Positions 35,419 through 45,314 of a DNA stretch of 64,000 nucleotides are shown here, piece after piece. Under the pieces are notes generated by a model. The model saw only the letters and a program-made list of their open reading frames with translations. It did not search any database and was not told the DNA's origin. Position 1 is the stretch's first letter. Every line of letters begins with the position of its first letter. Made by a program: the position numbers and the translations under genes. The stretch comes from Verrucomicrobiales bacterium. GTDB taxonomy: Bacteria; Verrucomicrobiota; Verrucomicrobiia; Verrucomicrobiales; DEV007. The DNA lies in contig JARGPH010000002.1 in the NCBI GenBank assembly GCA_029213065.1, forward strand, positions 12,551-76,550, in the 5' to 3' direction.

Positions 35419-35444
35419 GATTAGAAAAATTGGTTGTTCTAATC
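35419..35444. promoter_or_regulatory. Inverted repeat GATTAGAA-N10-TTCTAATC, candidate operator
   Basis: A perfect 8-bp inverted repeat with a 10-bp spacer lies about 105 bp upstream of the MDR-LLM-SDR operon and after the AraC gene stop. The dyad spacing suits a dimeric regulator. The nearest regulator genes are AraC at 35589 and LysR at 31591; which one binds is open. Confidence 0.4.
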
Positions 35445-35588
35445 GCATTGATGAGGTTTCCATATAGTTGGCGACGGTCGCTCTCCATAGGAGCGCCCGA
35501 TCTGAGGAGGATACGATGGAGACACGGCTTATGGCTAAGACGGGAACCAACTGATTTTCAGCGTGTCGGAATCCGTATTTTTGAGAGA

Positions 35589-36611
35589 TCAGCTCTCTGC
35601 CTGAGACGCTTCACGCCGCACGCTCCCGGGCGTTTGCCCCGTTGCCTTTTTGAAGGCGCGGGAAAAACTCGCTTCGCTCTCATACCCAACCTGCTCGGCG
35701 ATTTCCGCAAGCGTCTGATCGGTGTCGCGCAGCCAGTTGCGGGCGACCTCGAAACGCCATTGCCTCAGGTAAGTCATCGGCGTCTCGCCAACAAGGTCAG
35801 CAAAGCGGGCCGCGAGGCCGGAGCGGGAGACTCCGACCGCTTCCGCGAGAGATTCCACCGTCCAGGGGCGGGTCGGGTCTCGGTGGATGAGAGAAAGTGC
35901 CCTGCCGACTTGCGGGTCCTGAAGCGCTCCGAGCCAGCCGGTTTGAGCCTTCGGATCTGATTGCAGCCAATGACGAATCGCCTGCACCACGAGGATGTCT
36001 GAGACCCGCGTGATGACAGCGTCCCCGCCGGGGCCGAGACTGCGCGCCTCTTCCATCATGAGCTGGACCGACCCGCGGAGCCATTCATTGCCGGGAGTCG
36101 CCGCCTGCATCGGGATGATCCCGGGAAGGAGGCTCACCATGCGCCGGGCGGCCGGGTCCCTGACCGAGACGAAACCGCAGATCAGTCCGGCCGGGTCACC
36201 GCCACCGTCGATTTCGAGCAGCTCATAACGCGGACTGAGGAGGGGGCGTTCGTAGTCGAAAAGATTGGTCGCGTGCGTTTCCGGTGCGTCGGTAATGGCA
36301 TGGCCAAGGCCCTGCGGAATGAGCGCGAAATCATGGGTTTTCAGTTCGTGCCGTTCGCCGCCGGGGAAAGTGATCCAGGCCGATCCTTCGGTCACGATGT
36401 GAAACATGAGGCTCTCAGGCATCGCCGGGAGTTCGACTCCCCACGGAGCGTTCAGTTCCGACCGGCAGAAGAATGTTCCGCTCAACCGCAACGCATGCAA
36501 AGCCTCCCCGAGCGGGTCGACGGACCGGAATGCTTCCTCGGGAGAGTTTACCGTGGGGTGGTCGGGCATCGGGGGAAAGACGCCCATTTTGGACGAATCG
36601 TCAACTCTCAT
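35589..36611 (-). CDS. AraC-family regulator with N-terminal cupin domain
   Basis: A 340-aa protein from ATG 36611; later in-frame ATGs are possible and upstream codons to 36689 run into the divergent gene's promoter. The N-terminal half is a cupin_6-type sensor (SGTFFCRSELNAPWGVELPAMPESLMFHIVTEGSAWITFPGGERHELKTHDFALIPQGLGH). The C-terminal HTH pair is RPWTVESLAEAVGVSRSGLAARFADLVGETPMTYLRQWR and TLAEIAEQVGYESEASFSRAFKKATGQTPGSVR. This architecture commonly controls an adjacent oxidoreductase gene in response to an organic ligand. It is divergent from the NmrA-like gene with only 49 bp between starts. Confidence 0.85.
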   Translation of the reverse strand: MRVDDSSKMGVFPPMPDHPTVNSPEEAFRSVDPLGEALHALRLSGTFFCRSELNAPWGVELPAMPESLMFHIVTEGSAWITFPGGERHELKTHDFALIPQGLGHAITDAPETHATNLFDYERPLLSPRYELLEIDGGGDPAGLICGFVSVRDPAARRMVSLLPGIIPMQAATPGNEWLRGSVQLMMEEARSLGPGGDAVITRVSDILVVQAIRHWLQSDPKAQTGWLGALQDPQVGRALSLIHRDPTRPWTVESLAEAVGVSRSGLAARFADLVGETPMTYLRQWRFEVARNWLRDTDQTLAEIAEQVGYESEASFSRAFKKATGQTPGSVRREASQAES

Positions 36612-36660
36612 GGAGCCGCTGCCATAGCGGATTGAAACGGAATCGATCAAAGTGGGGGCG

Positions 36661-37524
36661 ATGAAAACAATCCAACTATCCCATCCCACCCGAAATGTTC
36701 ACTCCGCTACCGCTCCCTTTCTCGTCATTGGCGGCAGCGGTAAAACCGGCCGGCGTGTCGTCGATCGTCTCAAAACGCTCGGGCATGAAGTCCGCAGTGC
36801 CTCGCGCTCCAGCAACCTGAGCTTCGATTGGAACGATGACGCCAACTGGGACGAAGTGCTCACCGGCGTGAAGGCGCTCTACGTCACCTACCACCCCGAC
36901 CTTTCGGTACCGGGTGCGTCGGACCATATTCGTGCACTGTTGGCGGTTGCCGAATCGCAGGGGGTCGAGCGAATCGTCCTTCTTTCGGGCAGAGGGGAGG
37001 AGGAGGCGCAACGCTGCGAGCGTCTCGTGCTCGATTCCGGCATTCCGGCGACGGTGGTTCGGTGTGGTTGGTTTAACCAGAACTTCTCTGAATCCTTCTT
37101 CCGTGATCTTCTCATGAGCGGAACTCTCGCTGTGCCCAACGCTTCCGTCGGTGAAGGCTACATCGATGCGGATGACATCGCCGATGTCGCCACCGCTGCT
37201 CTCACCGGGGAAGGGCACGAAGGCCAGATCTATGAGCTGACCGGACCGGAACTGCTCACGTTTCGCGACATCGCCGTGATCTTTCACGAGGTCACGGGGC
37301 GCGAGTTGAACGTGGTCGACGTCTCGCGTGAAGACTTCGTCGAAGGGCTCGAAGCGGCCCAACTGCCGGAGGGTATGGTTCAGTTAGTGGACTATCTCTT
37401 CAACGAAGTCCTCGACGGGCGAAACGCCAGCCTCGGTAACGGGGTGCAGCGAGCCCTCGGTCGCCCCCCTCGTGACTTTCGCAGTTTTCTGCAAAAAGCC
37501 CATCTTTCCGGTGCGTTCGATTAA
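36661..37524 (+). CDS. NmrA-like NAD(P)-binding protein (atypical SDR)
   Basis: A 287-aa protein from ATG 36661; an in-frame GTG at 36652 is possible. Rossmann start FLVIGGSGKTGRRVVDRLKTLGHEVRSASRSS, then VLTGVKALYVTYHPDLSVPGASDHIRALLAVAESQGVERIVLLSGRGEEEA, typical of atypical SDRs of the NmrA/ergot-alkaloid AgnL4-like type. Such proteins bind NAD(P) and act either as reductases or as redox sensors. Followed by a DUF1772 gene and divergent from an AraC gene, a common arrangement. Confidence 0.85.
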   Translation: MKTIQLSHPTRNVHSATAPFLVIGGSGKTGRRVVDRLKTLGHEVRSASRSSNLSFDWNDDANWDEVLTGVKALYVTYHPDLSVPGASDHIRALLAVAESQGVERIVLLSGRGEEEAQRCERLVLDSGIPATVVRCGWFNQNFSESFFRDLLMSGTLAVPNASVGEGYIDADDIADVATAALTGEGHEGQIYELTGPELLTFRDIAVIFHEVTGRELNVVDVSREDFVEGLEAAQLPEGMVQLVDYLFNEVLDGRNASLGNGVQRALGRPPRDFRSFLQKAHLSGAFD

Positions 37525-37534
37525 TTCAACTCGG

Positions 37535-37562
37535 GGAGGGCGGCCTGACACGGTCGCCCTCC
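37535..37562 (+). terminator. GC-rich hairpin after the NmrA-like gene
   Basis: GGAGGGCG (37535-37542) and CGCCCTCC (37555-37562) form a perfect 8-bp stem with a 12-base loop, starting 10 bp after the stop codon. The following bases (ATCTTCCTGTTTCATC) are only loosely T-rich, so it may be a weak or factor-assisted terminator rather than a textbook one. Confidence 0.55.
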
Positions 37563-37601
37563 ATCTTCCTGTTTCATCTCCTTCTGAATCTTCTTTATTT
37601 C

Positions 37602-38105
37602 ATGAACTCACCATTCCTCTTCAACGGACTTCTCGTTTTCGCCACCCTGACAACCCTGCTCGTCGCCGGGCTTCTCCTTACCTTTGCCATTCTCGTGATG
37701 CCCGGACTCGGGCAACTCGATGATCGCGGATTCCTCCGGGGCTTTCAGGAGATCGACCGGATTATTCAGCAGAGCCATCCCGTCTTCGTAGTGGCGTGGT
37801 TAGGATCGATTCTCAGTCTTCTCGCAGTTACCTTCATGGGATTCGGGCAGCTCGACGGATTCCCGCAGGGCCTTCTCATCGCGGCGACGGCGCTCTATCT
37901 GCTCGGCGTTCAACTGCCGACTGTCCGGGGGAACGTTCCTCTCAACAATCAATTGCAAACGCTCGATCTCACGACCCTGAACGAGTCCGATCTCGCGCAA
38001 GCACGGCGAGCCTTTGAAATGCCCTGGAATCGCCTGAACCTCTTTCGGACTGTGATTTGCCTGATGGCCGCGATCCTCCTGATAGTGGTGGTTCTCTTGC
38101 GGTGA
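37602..38105 (+). CDS. DUF1772 (anthrone oxygenase-like) membrane protein
   Basis: A 167-aa protein with four membrane segments: LLVFATLTTLLVAGLLLTFAILV, VFVVAWLGSILSLLAVTFMGF, GLLIAATALYLLGV and TVICLMAAILLIVVVLL. The conserved loop LPTVRGNVPLNNQL and the ...RRAFEMPWNRLNLFRT end are the DUF1772 signature. Fungal relatives act as anthrone oxygenases; bacterial members are uncharacterised. It follows the NmrA-like gene and is likely part of the same regulated unit, although a hairpin lies between. Confidence 0.85.
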   Translation: MNSPFLFNGLLVFATLTTLLVAGLLLTFAILVMPGLGQLDDRGFLRGFQEIDRIIQQSHPVFVVAWLGSILSLLAVTFMGFGQLDGFPQGLLIAATALYLLGVQLPTVRGNVPLNNQLQTLDLTTLNESDLAQARRAFEMPWNRLNLFRTVICLMAAILLIVVVLLR

Positions 38106-38200
38106 AAGGGTGGGGTGGCAAAGTGAAACGGCTGCGGACAGGTGAATTCGAGCTGGAGCCGAGCGCGGTAGACAGCGGTAGAAGCAAGAGGGGGCGCAGA

Positions 38201-38219
38201 TGAATAGATTACCTGTCCC
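38201..38219. repeat. Second copy of the TGAATAGATwACCTGTCCC repeat
   Basis: Nearly identical (18 of 19) to 24321-24339. It stands alone between the DUF1772 gene and the cupin gene. It is probably an end fragment of a decayed mobile element. Confidence 0.4.
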
Positions 38220-38273
38220 TCGCGGGATCAGGCCACACTCACCCTGCTCGGGTAAAGGGTTGGATAGATCAGG

Positions 38274-39164
38274 TCAGTTTGCCGCCGGGGCGGAAGCAAC
38301 CTCGAACCGTCCTTCGGTGCGAATATAGAGAATGCTTTCCGCTTCCGGGTCGGAGGAAACGAGTTGGGAGGAACCTTCTTCCGAACTGAAATAGCTACCG
38401 GGTGTCAGAGTTGTGGCTTCCGATTCTCCGGTCCGCTTTACCTGTGGTGCTCCCTCGACGACTACGGCTTTCAACGATGATCCGTCGCTGCGAATTTCAC
38501 CGGAGAACCCGGCGGGCAACTTGAGAAGCGTTCCAATGCTTTCCCCGGTTCCCGGCTGCCCCCAGAGAAAGGCGAGTTCGGGTCCTTTGGCGGTGAGCCA
38601 TGTCGAATTCGCGGTATCCAACCAGACGATATTCGACTCGTGAACATTGATCGGTCGCTCGCCGTTGTCGGAGGCTTTTTCCGCAGGCCAGACGAGATAG
38701 GGGCCGCGCTGGATTTCGATGTAGGCTATATTTTCCGCACCTTTCGCCGCCGTGATGTGAACTTCGCCGGCAGGCTGCGTCCAGTAGGAACCGGACGGCA
38801 TCCACATGGCCTCCGCCTCGGGATCGTCGTTGTGAACAAGGCCGGAGATGACCACGCCGCGGTAGGTCACGTTGTGAATGTGAGGTGGCGAGGAAAAGCC
38901 GTCGGCGAATTTCACGAGGAAGCCGGTCTGCGGGGCGCCGGCGCGGTCACCCCAGAGAGTTCCCGCTTTGGGCCCTTGATCGCCACGGGCCGGGTTAAGC
39001 GGCGTCCATTCAACGTCCGAAGTGAGTAGCATTTTTTCTGATGTTTTTGATTCAGGAGGATCGGCAGCATCGAGCCAATGACTCCGACCGGTGAGCAAAA
39101 CAGCGAGAACGAGGAGGGGCAATCCTGCGGTGATGAACTTTCGGGTGAGGGCGTTTCTTCTCAT
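38274..39164 (-). CDS. Exported DUF4437-type double cupin protein
   Basis: A 296-aa protein with an N-terminal signal or anchor ([29 protein letters not shown]). Two cupin halves follow: the first has [33 protein letters not shown] (HxH metal-binding motif), the second [28 protein letters not shown]. Residue pattern and length fit DUF4437, a family of cupins with unknown reaction. It is divergent from a LysR gene 56 bp away, which probably controls it. Confidence 0.75.
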   Translation of the reverse strand: MRRNALTRKFITAGLPLLVLAVLLTGRSHWLDAADPPESKTSEKMLLTSDVEWTPLNPARGDQGPKAGTLWGDRAGAPQTGFLVKFADGFSSPPHIHNVTYRGVVISGLVHNDDPEAEAMWMPSGSYWTQPAGEVHITAAKGAENIAYIEIQRGPYLVWPAEKASDNGERPINVHESNIVWLDTANSTWLTAKGPELAFLWGQPGTGESIGTLLKLPAGFSGEIRSDGSSLKAVVVEGAPQVKRTGESEATTLTPGSYFSSEEGSSQLVSSDPEAESILYIRTEGRFEVASAPAAN

Positions 39165-39220
39165 GCCATCAATATGCTCCCGGTTGAAAATAAGAGAAAT
39201 TGATTGTAGAAATTGAATTG

Positions 39221-40129
39221 ATGAGCAAATCCAATAGATCGAATTTTAAGCTGGATACCGATCTTCTCAGTTTGCGCTCCCTCATTGCCGTCGTCGAAGA
39301 AGGGGGATTCTCCGCTGCCGCGAAACGGGTCGGGCGTACGCAGTCGGCGATCAGTTTGCAGGTCGCGAAGCTGGAAGACCGATTGGGGGCGAAACTGCTG
39401 GAGCGCACCAGTCGCTCAGTGTCGGTGACTCCTGCCGGGGAAATCTTTCTCAGCTATGCGCGGCGGATTCTCGAATTGTCCGACGAGGCATTTCTCGCGG
39501 TGTCGGCCCCGGAGGAGAAAACATTGCTCCGGGTGGGGTTTGCGGAATACCTTGCGCCGCGACACCTGCCGAATTTGCTGGCGAGATTCCGTCGAGCTCA
39601 TCCGAACTGTGAACTCAGTCTCGTTCTCGGTATGGGCGTCGATTTGTTTCCGTCGATGGATGATGGGAAACTCGATCTCGTTTTCGCCGGCCCCGAGGCG
39701 GACAACGGGACGCTGCTCTGGGAAGAGGAACTTGCCTGGACCGGACCGGGAAAAGAGAGCGCTGCGGCTGGCTTTTCCGATCCCGCCGGTGCTGATGGAA
39801 ACGGTGATCAACCGCTCGATCTCGTCTTGATGCATCCACCGTGCAGCTATCGCAAGATCGCATTCGATTCACTGACGAGGGCAGGCAAGCCCTGGAAAAT
39901 GTCGATCGAAGCCAACTCGGTGCAGGCGGTGCAATCCGCGATTCGGGCGGGTCTTGGTATCAGTGTGCTGCCGCGTTCGGCCGTGGCTGAGGATTTGGCG
40001 TTTTTGTCAGGAGATACGCTGCCTGATCTGCCGAACACCGCGGTGATGAGTTACGAGCGCCCCGATCAATCCCACCCTTATGCGCAGCGCTTCATCGATT
40101 TTTTGCTGGCGAGTGTGGAGGGGGGATGA
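39221..40129 (+). CDS. LysR-family transcriptional regulator
   Basis: A 302-aa LTTR from ATG 39221; an in-frame TTG at 39200 is less likely. [65 protein letters not shown]. The effector domain follows, with [27 protein letters not shown], the typical second subdomain signature. It is divergent from the cupin gene. The 56-bp gap is rich in AATTGA strings but no clean palindrome was found. Confidence 0.85.
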   Translation: MSKSNRSNFKLDTDLLSLRSLIAVVEEGGFSAAAKRVGRTQSAISLQVAKLEDRLGAKLLERTSRSVSVTPAGEIFLSYARRILELSDEAFLAVSAPEEKTLLRVGFAEYLAPRHLPNLLARFRRAHPNCELSLVLGMGVDLFPSMDDGKLDLVFAGPEADNGTLLWEEELAWTGPGKESAAAGFSDPAGADGNGDQPLDLVLMHPPCSYRKIAFDSLTRAGKPWKMSIEANSVQAVQSAIRAGLGISVLPRSAVAEDLAFLSGDTLPDLPNTAVMSYERPDQSHPYAQRFIDFLLASVEGG

Positions 40130-40528
40130 AATTTTTCGGCTAATCCATTAGCGGAACTCGACGCCTCATCTGAAAACCGGGATTGAGTCAAAGGGGAACC
40201 CTGTCAAATCTCATCGTGGAGAATGATGACTGCCGCTTTTCCTGAATTGTCGGGTGGGAGTCGTTGTCTCGAAGCTGCTTCCTGACTGAAACGGCACTCA
40301 CCTCGCGGGTGAGGTGGGTCAAATTCATCGTCAGCCGACGGACGTTTTCCGAGGCCGTATTTCATCGCCTCTGCCGGGCTCTTCCTGATCCATTGGCTTG
40401 TTTCACTTGCCGCTACCGTTTTAAAAAGGATGATTGGAATCGGTCGTTATCTTCATCGGAGCCGGCCTTTCATATCGGAAACTGAGCCCCTGTCTCCTAC
40501 CGCTTTTTGGTACGCAAATACGATCCGG
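40130..40528. other. Intergenic region, nothing identified
   Basis: This stretch lies between the convergent ends of the LysR and hybrid-kinase genes. A 73-aa plus-strand frame at 40264-40485 has no domain similarity that I recognise, and no RNA or repeat was seen. Confidence 0.4.
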
Positions 40529-43500
40529 TCACGAGCCTTCTATTTGTTCAAGAAGTGATTGGAGTTCATCGATCTTCACCGGTTTGACAAGGTGATGGTT
40601 GAAACCGGCTTCCCTGGATTGTTCGCGGTCCTTTTTCATACCGTATCCGCTCATCGCGATTGCGGGTATCTCCTGGCGTGTCTGGATTTCGCGCATGAGA
40701 TCGAGTCCGTTTCCATCGGGCAGACCCAGATCGCTGACGATGCTGTCGAACTTGCCGGGTTCGAAGATTTCGAGGGCCTCTTTGACACTTGAGGCTGTTT
40801 TGACGCGGTAGCCGAGATGGGTGAGGAGTTTTTTGAGAGTGTTGCGGGTGTTTTCGTGATCCTCTACGATGAGGAGTCTCATCGGGGACGCTTCTCCGCA
40901 AACGGGGGCGGGATCGCTGTTCGTTTCATCCCCGGCGGGAGGGTTGACGGTTTTCAGGGTAACGGTAAAGGAGGCACCTTTATTTTCGCCGTCACTCTCT
41001 GCACGGATTTCGCCATGGTGGGCTTCTACGATGGCATTTGAAATGGCGAGCCCAAGACCGAGACCACCATACTGATGATGGTTTCTCTGTGCGCCCTGTT
41101 CGAAGGCGTTGAAGATGTCTTTCAAGGTATCTCTGTCGATGCCGATTCCGGTGTCTGTAACGGAGATGATGATATCGTCGTCGGGGCCGTTTTCGGTGGT
41201 GATGATGATTTTCCCGCCGTCGGGAGTGAATTTCAGAGAATTCTTGATCAAGTTCCAAAAGACCTGCTGGAGGCGGGTAGGGTCCGCGGGGACAAATTGA
41301 TTCTTTGCCTTGTAGCGCTTTTGAATCTCGATTCTCTTACTGTCGGAGTCTCCGGTGGCAATTTCGGCAGCCTGGTCGATCAGCTCGTGCACCCCGGCAG
41401 TCTTCCGGTCGAGATGGAGTTTGCCATTGGTGATTCGGGTGAGGTCGAGGAGGTCGTCGATGAGGCGCGCTTCGAGTTCGACGTTGCGGCGGATCATGGA
41501 GAAGGCGTCGCGCGTGTTTGAGGAGAGAGTTGTATCGTTTTCCAGAGTCGCAGCCATCATCAGAACGGGGGTAAGCGGGGTGCGCAGCTCATGAGAAAGG
41601 GCTGCGAGAAACTCGTCCTTTGCCCGTGAAATGCGTGAAATTTCCTCGAGATTCAGCCGGGCGGTATTGATGTCGGTGTTGGATCCGAACCAGAGGATCA
41701 CCTTGCCTTCATCATTTCGCATGGGATGAGCGCGGCTCAGATGCCAGCGGTATTCGCCGTCCTTATTGCGAATGCGGTGCTCAAACTGAAAGGGGGCTCC
41801 GGTTTCGACGCAGTTTTTCCAGACGCGGATATTGTCTGCCCGGTCGTCGGGATGGATGAGATCGGCCCAGTTCCAGCCGGATATTTCTTCGAAGCTCATC
41901 CCGGTGTACTTCATCCATTGCCGGTTGAAGTAGTCGATTTTGCCGGAGGCATCTGCGGAGAAAATTTTCTGAGGCATTGATTCCGCCATGAACTGGAGAC
42001 GTTCCGCGCTGGCTTTGATCTTTTCGCGGCTTCGCTTTCGTTCGATTGCAATGGCGATGAGACGGGGAGCGATCTCAACGAGACGCATTTCGTCGGGACG
42101 CGGTTCCCGCGGTGTGGTGTAATACATCGCGAAGGTTCCCAATACCTCGCGCTCGACACTGGAAAAGATGGGAATTGACCAGCAGGCGCGCAAGTTGTGG
42201 GGAAGTGCGAGCGGGGCGAAATCTTTCCAAAGGGGATCGGACTCGATGTCGATGACGTAGACGGGCCTTTTCAGGAAAGCTGCGGTTCCACAGGACCCGG
42301 CACCATTTCCGATTTCCAATCCGTCGACAGCTTTGCAGTAGTCCCCGGGAAGGCTGGGGGCCGAGCCGTGGCGAAGGTTCCTGCCGTTTTCGTCAAGCAA
42401 CAGGATTGAGGCGAACATTTCTTCGGTCGCCTGGCCTTCGATGAATCCGATCACGGCGTCGAAGACTTCTTCGAGAGGGGCATCTTCAGCGATGAGCTCA
42501 AGGACCTGTCTCTGGCTGGTTTCCCACTGTTGGGCCAGTTTGCGCTCGGTCACGTCGATGCAGGTTCCGGCGATGTAGTGGGGCTTTCCGGAATCATCGA
42601 GAAAGGTTTTTCCTTTGTCGTCGAGCCAGCAAGTACTCCCGTCCGGTCGCACGACACGGAACTCCATAGAAAAATCGGTCCCATATTCAGCGGATCGCTG
42701 ACAGCGTTCCACGACCTCCCCGCGATCGTCCGGGTGAATTCCGGCGAGGAACTGATCCAGCGATTTGACCGTTTCGCCGGGGGGAAGCCCGAAAAAAGCA
42801 TCGAGAGTTTCGTCCCAGTCAACATCATCGGTTTGGATATTCCAACGGTAGGTTCCTGCACCGGAACCGTCGAGTGCAGCCTGAAGACGCTCACGGCTGT
42901 CCGCCAATTCCTCTTCGGACTGTTTGCGCTCCGTGACATCCCGCGTCGTACCCGCAACGGCTTCGACCTCGCCGTCAGACCCGAGAACAGGGACGAAGAT
43001 GTAATCGTAGATCCGCCGGCCGCCGGTCCCGGTGAAGGGAACCTCACCGCGAATGGGCTTCTTCGTCGCTATCACCTGTTCGATCTCGCGGTCATGCAAG
43101 GCGGCGTGCCAGTCTTCGTATCCAAGCTCGAGGCAGTTTCTGCCGATTGCATCGTTCCAATCTTTTCCCCACATCGAGAGAAGAGCTCTGTTGGCGTAGG
43201 TGAAGCGGTGATTCCGATCGAAGACGTAAATGAGGTCCGGAGTGGCGGACAGGATCGTTTCGTAGAGACGGGTCTGCTGCTCGCTTAATTCCTTGAGCGA
43301 TCTGAGTTCTGCCTCCGCCGTTCTCCGCTGTGAGATATCCTGAAAATAGACGGAAAGACCGTCCCTCGAGGGATAGGATTTTATCGAGAACCAGATGTCC
43401 AGTGGTGGAAAATAAAATTCAAACTCCGACGTGGTCCTTTCGGACTTCGACCTTCGGAAATTTCGCTCGACTGCCGTGCCGACAAGGTCGGGAAACACCT

Positions 43501-44965
43501 CCCACAGGATTTCGCCAACATAGCCTTCCTCGTATCCGTTCACCGGCCCGAGAATTTCCAGAGCCTGTTTATTTACAAACGTGTAGCGCCAGTCATCGTC
43601 TAGAGCGATGAAGCCGTCTGTGATGCTGTTGAGAATATTTGCGTCGCGCTCCTGCATCTCCTGCAGTTCCTGTTCGGCCTGTTTTCTCGCGGTGATGTCC
43701 TCAACCACACCCAGCATTCTGACGGCGAGACCTTCGGAGGTGTGATAGACACTCCCGTGGATTTCAAGCCAATGGAGGCTTCCATCTTCCCACACCACTT
43801 GGCATTGGACTTCCCAGTCGCGATGATCCTCGACCGCTTTTCGAAAGGCTTTCTCGACCTGGCCCCGGTCATCCGGATGAACGTAACTAAGGAAACGCTC
43901 GAATCCCCACTCGTCTTCGGGAATGGGTTCATCGAAACCAAAGCATTGGTCGTGTCGGAGCGATGTCCTCGCTTTGCCGGTCAGCAAATTGAGGTCCCAA
44001 TCTCCAAGCTGAGCGGTATCGAGCATAAACTTGAGCGCTGTCCGGCTCTCCCGCAGCGCTTCTCCGGCCTCGACTCTATCAGTGATGTCAGTTCCCGTCG
44101 GAGCGATGTATATAGTATTCCCCGCCTCGTCTTTCACGCAGGTCATCACGAAATCGACGTGACGTTGTTTTCCATCCGCCAGGAAAAAGGCGGATTCAGC
44201 TCTGAAGACATTTCCCTCGCAAGTGGATTTAAAACCTTCACGCACCATTTTCTTCAAGTCGGGGGAGGGATCCCACCAACCACAATCCCAGAAATATTTC
44301 CCGACGATTTCCTCCCTCGTAAATCCGCAACCTTCCACTGCCAGCCGGTTGGCTTCGATGACACGACCGTCCAGATCGAGGATGCCGGCGAAATGGGTTC
44401 CCTGATCAAAAAACGTCCGGAACTTCGCATCGGATTCGGGGGCATCGTTTAAACAATCTCTGATCTCCGAAGTTGTTGATTTCGTCTCTTTGCGCTGGCA
44501 CCACTCGGAGAACAAAGCCACGCCCATTTCGATTCCAAACATGATCCATTCATCGAGAGGATCTGCGGTGAATACCGCGACGACGCCGGCACTGTCATCG
44601 GTGGTTTTCAGGGGGAAAGTGGAGAGAGTCCTTACACTTTCCTGCGCTTCCAACCAATCGAAACCTGTCGTCTCGAATTCACAACCGCGGAACGAACCGT
44701 CCCCGCTACTAATCTCCTTGAATACCTGATCGCGGTCCGCGTTCTCTCCGGTCAGAAATTCCGGATCGTCGGTTCCGGCGACTGCCAATCTTTCAAAGTG
44801 ACCGGAGTGGTCAGACTGAATGAAAATCGCAACGATTGATCCCTCTACCAAAGTGGCAATTTCGTCGGCAAGGCGTTGAGAGGACGACAGTAATGCAGAT
44901 TCTTCCGTGAGAATCGATTCAAGAGCAGTGCGGAATGAAGCGATAAACGAAGGCTTTGAACCCAT
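40529..44965 (-). CDS. Hybrid sensor histidine kinase with GAF, six PAS, GAF and receiver domains
   Basis: A 1478-aa protein from ATG 44965; an in-frame TTG at 45022 is possible. Order: N-terminal GAF-like region (1-180); PAS1 (~190), PAS2 (~315), PAS3 (~445), PAS4 (~565) and PAS5 (~695), with PAC-type ends such as WLEIHGSVYHTSEGLAVRMLGVVEDITARK; GAF (~820-980, ILLLDENGRNLRHGSAPSLP); PAS6 (~990, RLQFMAESMPQKIFSADASGKI). HisKA follows with DEFLAALSHELRTPL (phosphoacceptor H1125), then HATPase (LQQVFWNLIKNSLKFTPDGG), and receiver domain MRLLIVEDHENTRNTL with phosphoacceptor D1412 in SDLGLPDGNG. No membrane segment, so it senses cytosolic signals. It is divergent from a BLUF photoreceptor gene about 350 bp away. 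No dedicated output regulator is adjacent. Confidence 0.9.
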   Translation of the reverse strand: MGSKPSFIASFRTALESILTEESALLSSSQRLADEIATLVEGSIVAIFIQSDHSGHFERLAVAGTDDPEFLTGENADRDQVFKEISSGDGSFRGCEFETTGFDWLEAQESVRTLSTFPLKTTDDSAGVVAVFTADPLDEWIMFGIEMGVALFSEWCQRKETKSTTSEIRDCLNDAPESDAKFRTFFDQGTHFAGILDLDGRVIEANRLAVEGCGFTREEIVGKYFWDCGWWDPSPDLKKMVREGFKSTCEGNVFRAESAFFLADGKQRHVDFVMTCVKDEAGNTIYIAPTGTDITDRVEAGEALRESRTALKFMLDTAQLGDWDLNLLTGKARTSLRHDQCFGFDEPIPEDEWGFERFLSYVHPDDRGQVEKAFRKAVEDHRDWEVQCQVVWEDGSLHWLEIHGSVYHTSEGLAVRMLGVVEDITARKQAEQELQEMQERDANILNSITDGFIALDDDWRYTFVNKQALEILGPVNGYEEGYVGEILWEVFPDLVGTAVERNFRRSKSERTTSEFEFYFPPLDIWFSIKSYPSRDGLSVYFQDISQRRTAEAELRSLKELSEQQTRLYETILSATPDLIYVFDRNHRFTYANRALLSMWGKDWNDAIGRNCLELGYEDWHAALHDREIEQVIATKKPIRGEVPFTGTGGRRIYDYIFVPVLGSDGEVEAVAGTTRDVTERKQSEEELADSRERLQAALDGSGAGTYRWNIQTDDVDWDETLDAFFGLPPGETVKSLDQFLAGIHPDDRGEVVERCQRSAEYGTDFSMEFRVVRPDGSTCWLDDKGKTFLDDSGKPHYIAGTCIDVTERKLAQQWETSQRQVLELIAEDAPLEEVFDAVIGFIEGQATEEMFASILLLDENGRNLRHGSAPSLPGDYCKAVDGLEIGNGAGSCGTAAFLKRPVYVIDIESDPLWKDFAPLALPHNLRACWSIPIFSSVEREVLGTFAMYYTTPREPRPDEMRLVEIAPRLIAIAIERKRSREKIKASAERLQFMAESMPQKIFSADASGKIDYFNRQWMKYTGMSFEEISGWNWADLIHPDDRADNIRVWKNCVETGAPFQFEHRIRNKDGEYRWHLSRAHPMRNDEGKVILWFGSNTDINTARLNLEEISRISRAKDEFLAALSHELRTPLTPVLMMAATLENDTTLSSNTRDAFSMIRRNVELEARLIDDLLDLTRITNGKLHLDRKTAGVHELIDQAAEIATGDSDSKRIEIQKRYKAKNQFVPADPTRLQQVFWNLIKNSLKFTPDGGKIIITTENGPDDDIIISVTDTGIGIDRDTLKDIFNAFEQGAQRNHHQYGGLGLGLAISNAIVEAHHGEIRAESDGENKGASFTVTLKTVNPPAGDETNSDPAPVCGEASPMRLLIVEDHENTRNTLKKLLTHLGYRVKTASSVKEALEIFEPGKFDSIVSDLGLPDGNGLDLMREIQTRQEIPAIAMSGYGMKKDREQSREAGFNHHLVKPVKIDELQSLLEQIEGS

Positions 44966-45314
44966 GGTGTCTCGACGGTAAATTGGTTTCAACTCGACGT
45001 CCAATCTAATGAAGATTGGCAAAACTATAAGGAAAATTTCTGAAAAGTCGATGAGGCGCAGTTTTGCAAACGCTTGAATAGATCAATCGCCAAATATCGA
45101 TTCTTTCATGGTTCCCGGGAACTCACGTTCCGGCTCAGCCCCGGGGAAGTTACCCGACACCCCGGGGGAGTTGAAATTTTCGCAAGTGAGCCATTTGCGA
45201 GGCGCAGAGACAGGGGCCGGACGATAAACACGGTGGCAGATTCGTCTTGCTGTCATTTCCCAACGTGGCAAGGTTTAGGTCAATTGGTCAATTTGGTAAT
45301 ATCTTCCCCAATCC
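44966..45314. other. Divergent intergenic region between hybrid kinase and BLUF gene
   Basis: It should hold both promoters. A direct repeat GTCAATTGGTCAATTTGG is visible around 45278-45295 close to the BLUF gene, but no clear -35/-10 or palindrome was found. Short frames here lack support. Confidence 0.35.

Noticed and set aside
40264-40485. 73-aa plus-strand frame between LysR and the hybrid kinase
   Set aside because: No signal peptide, domain or ribosome-binding site; composition like random sequence.
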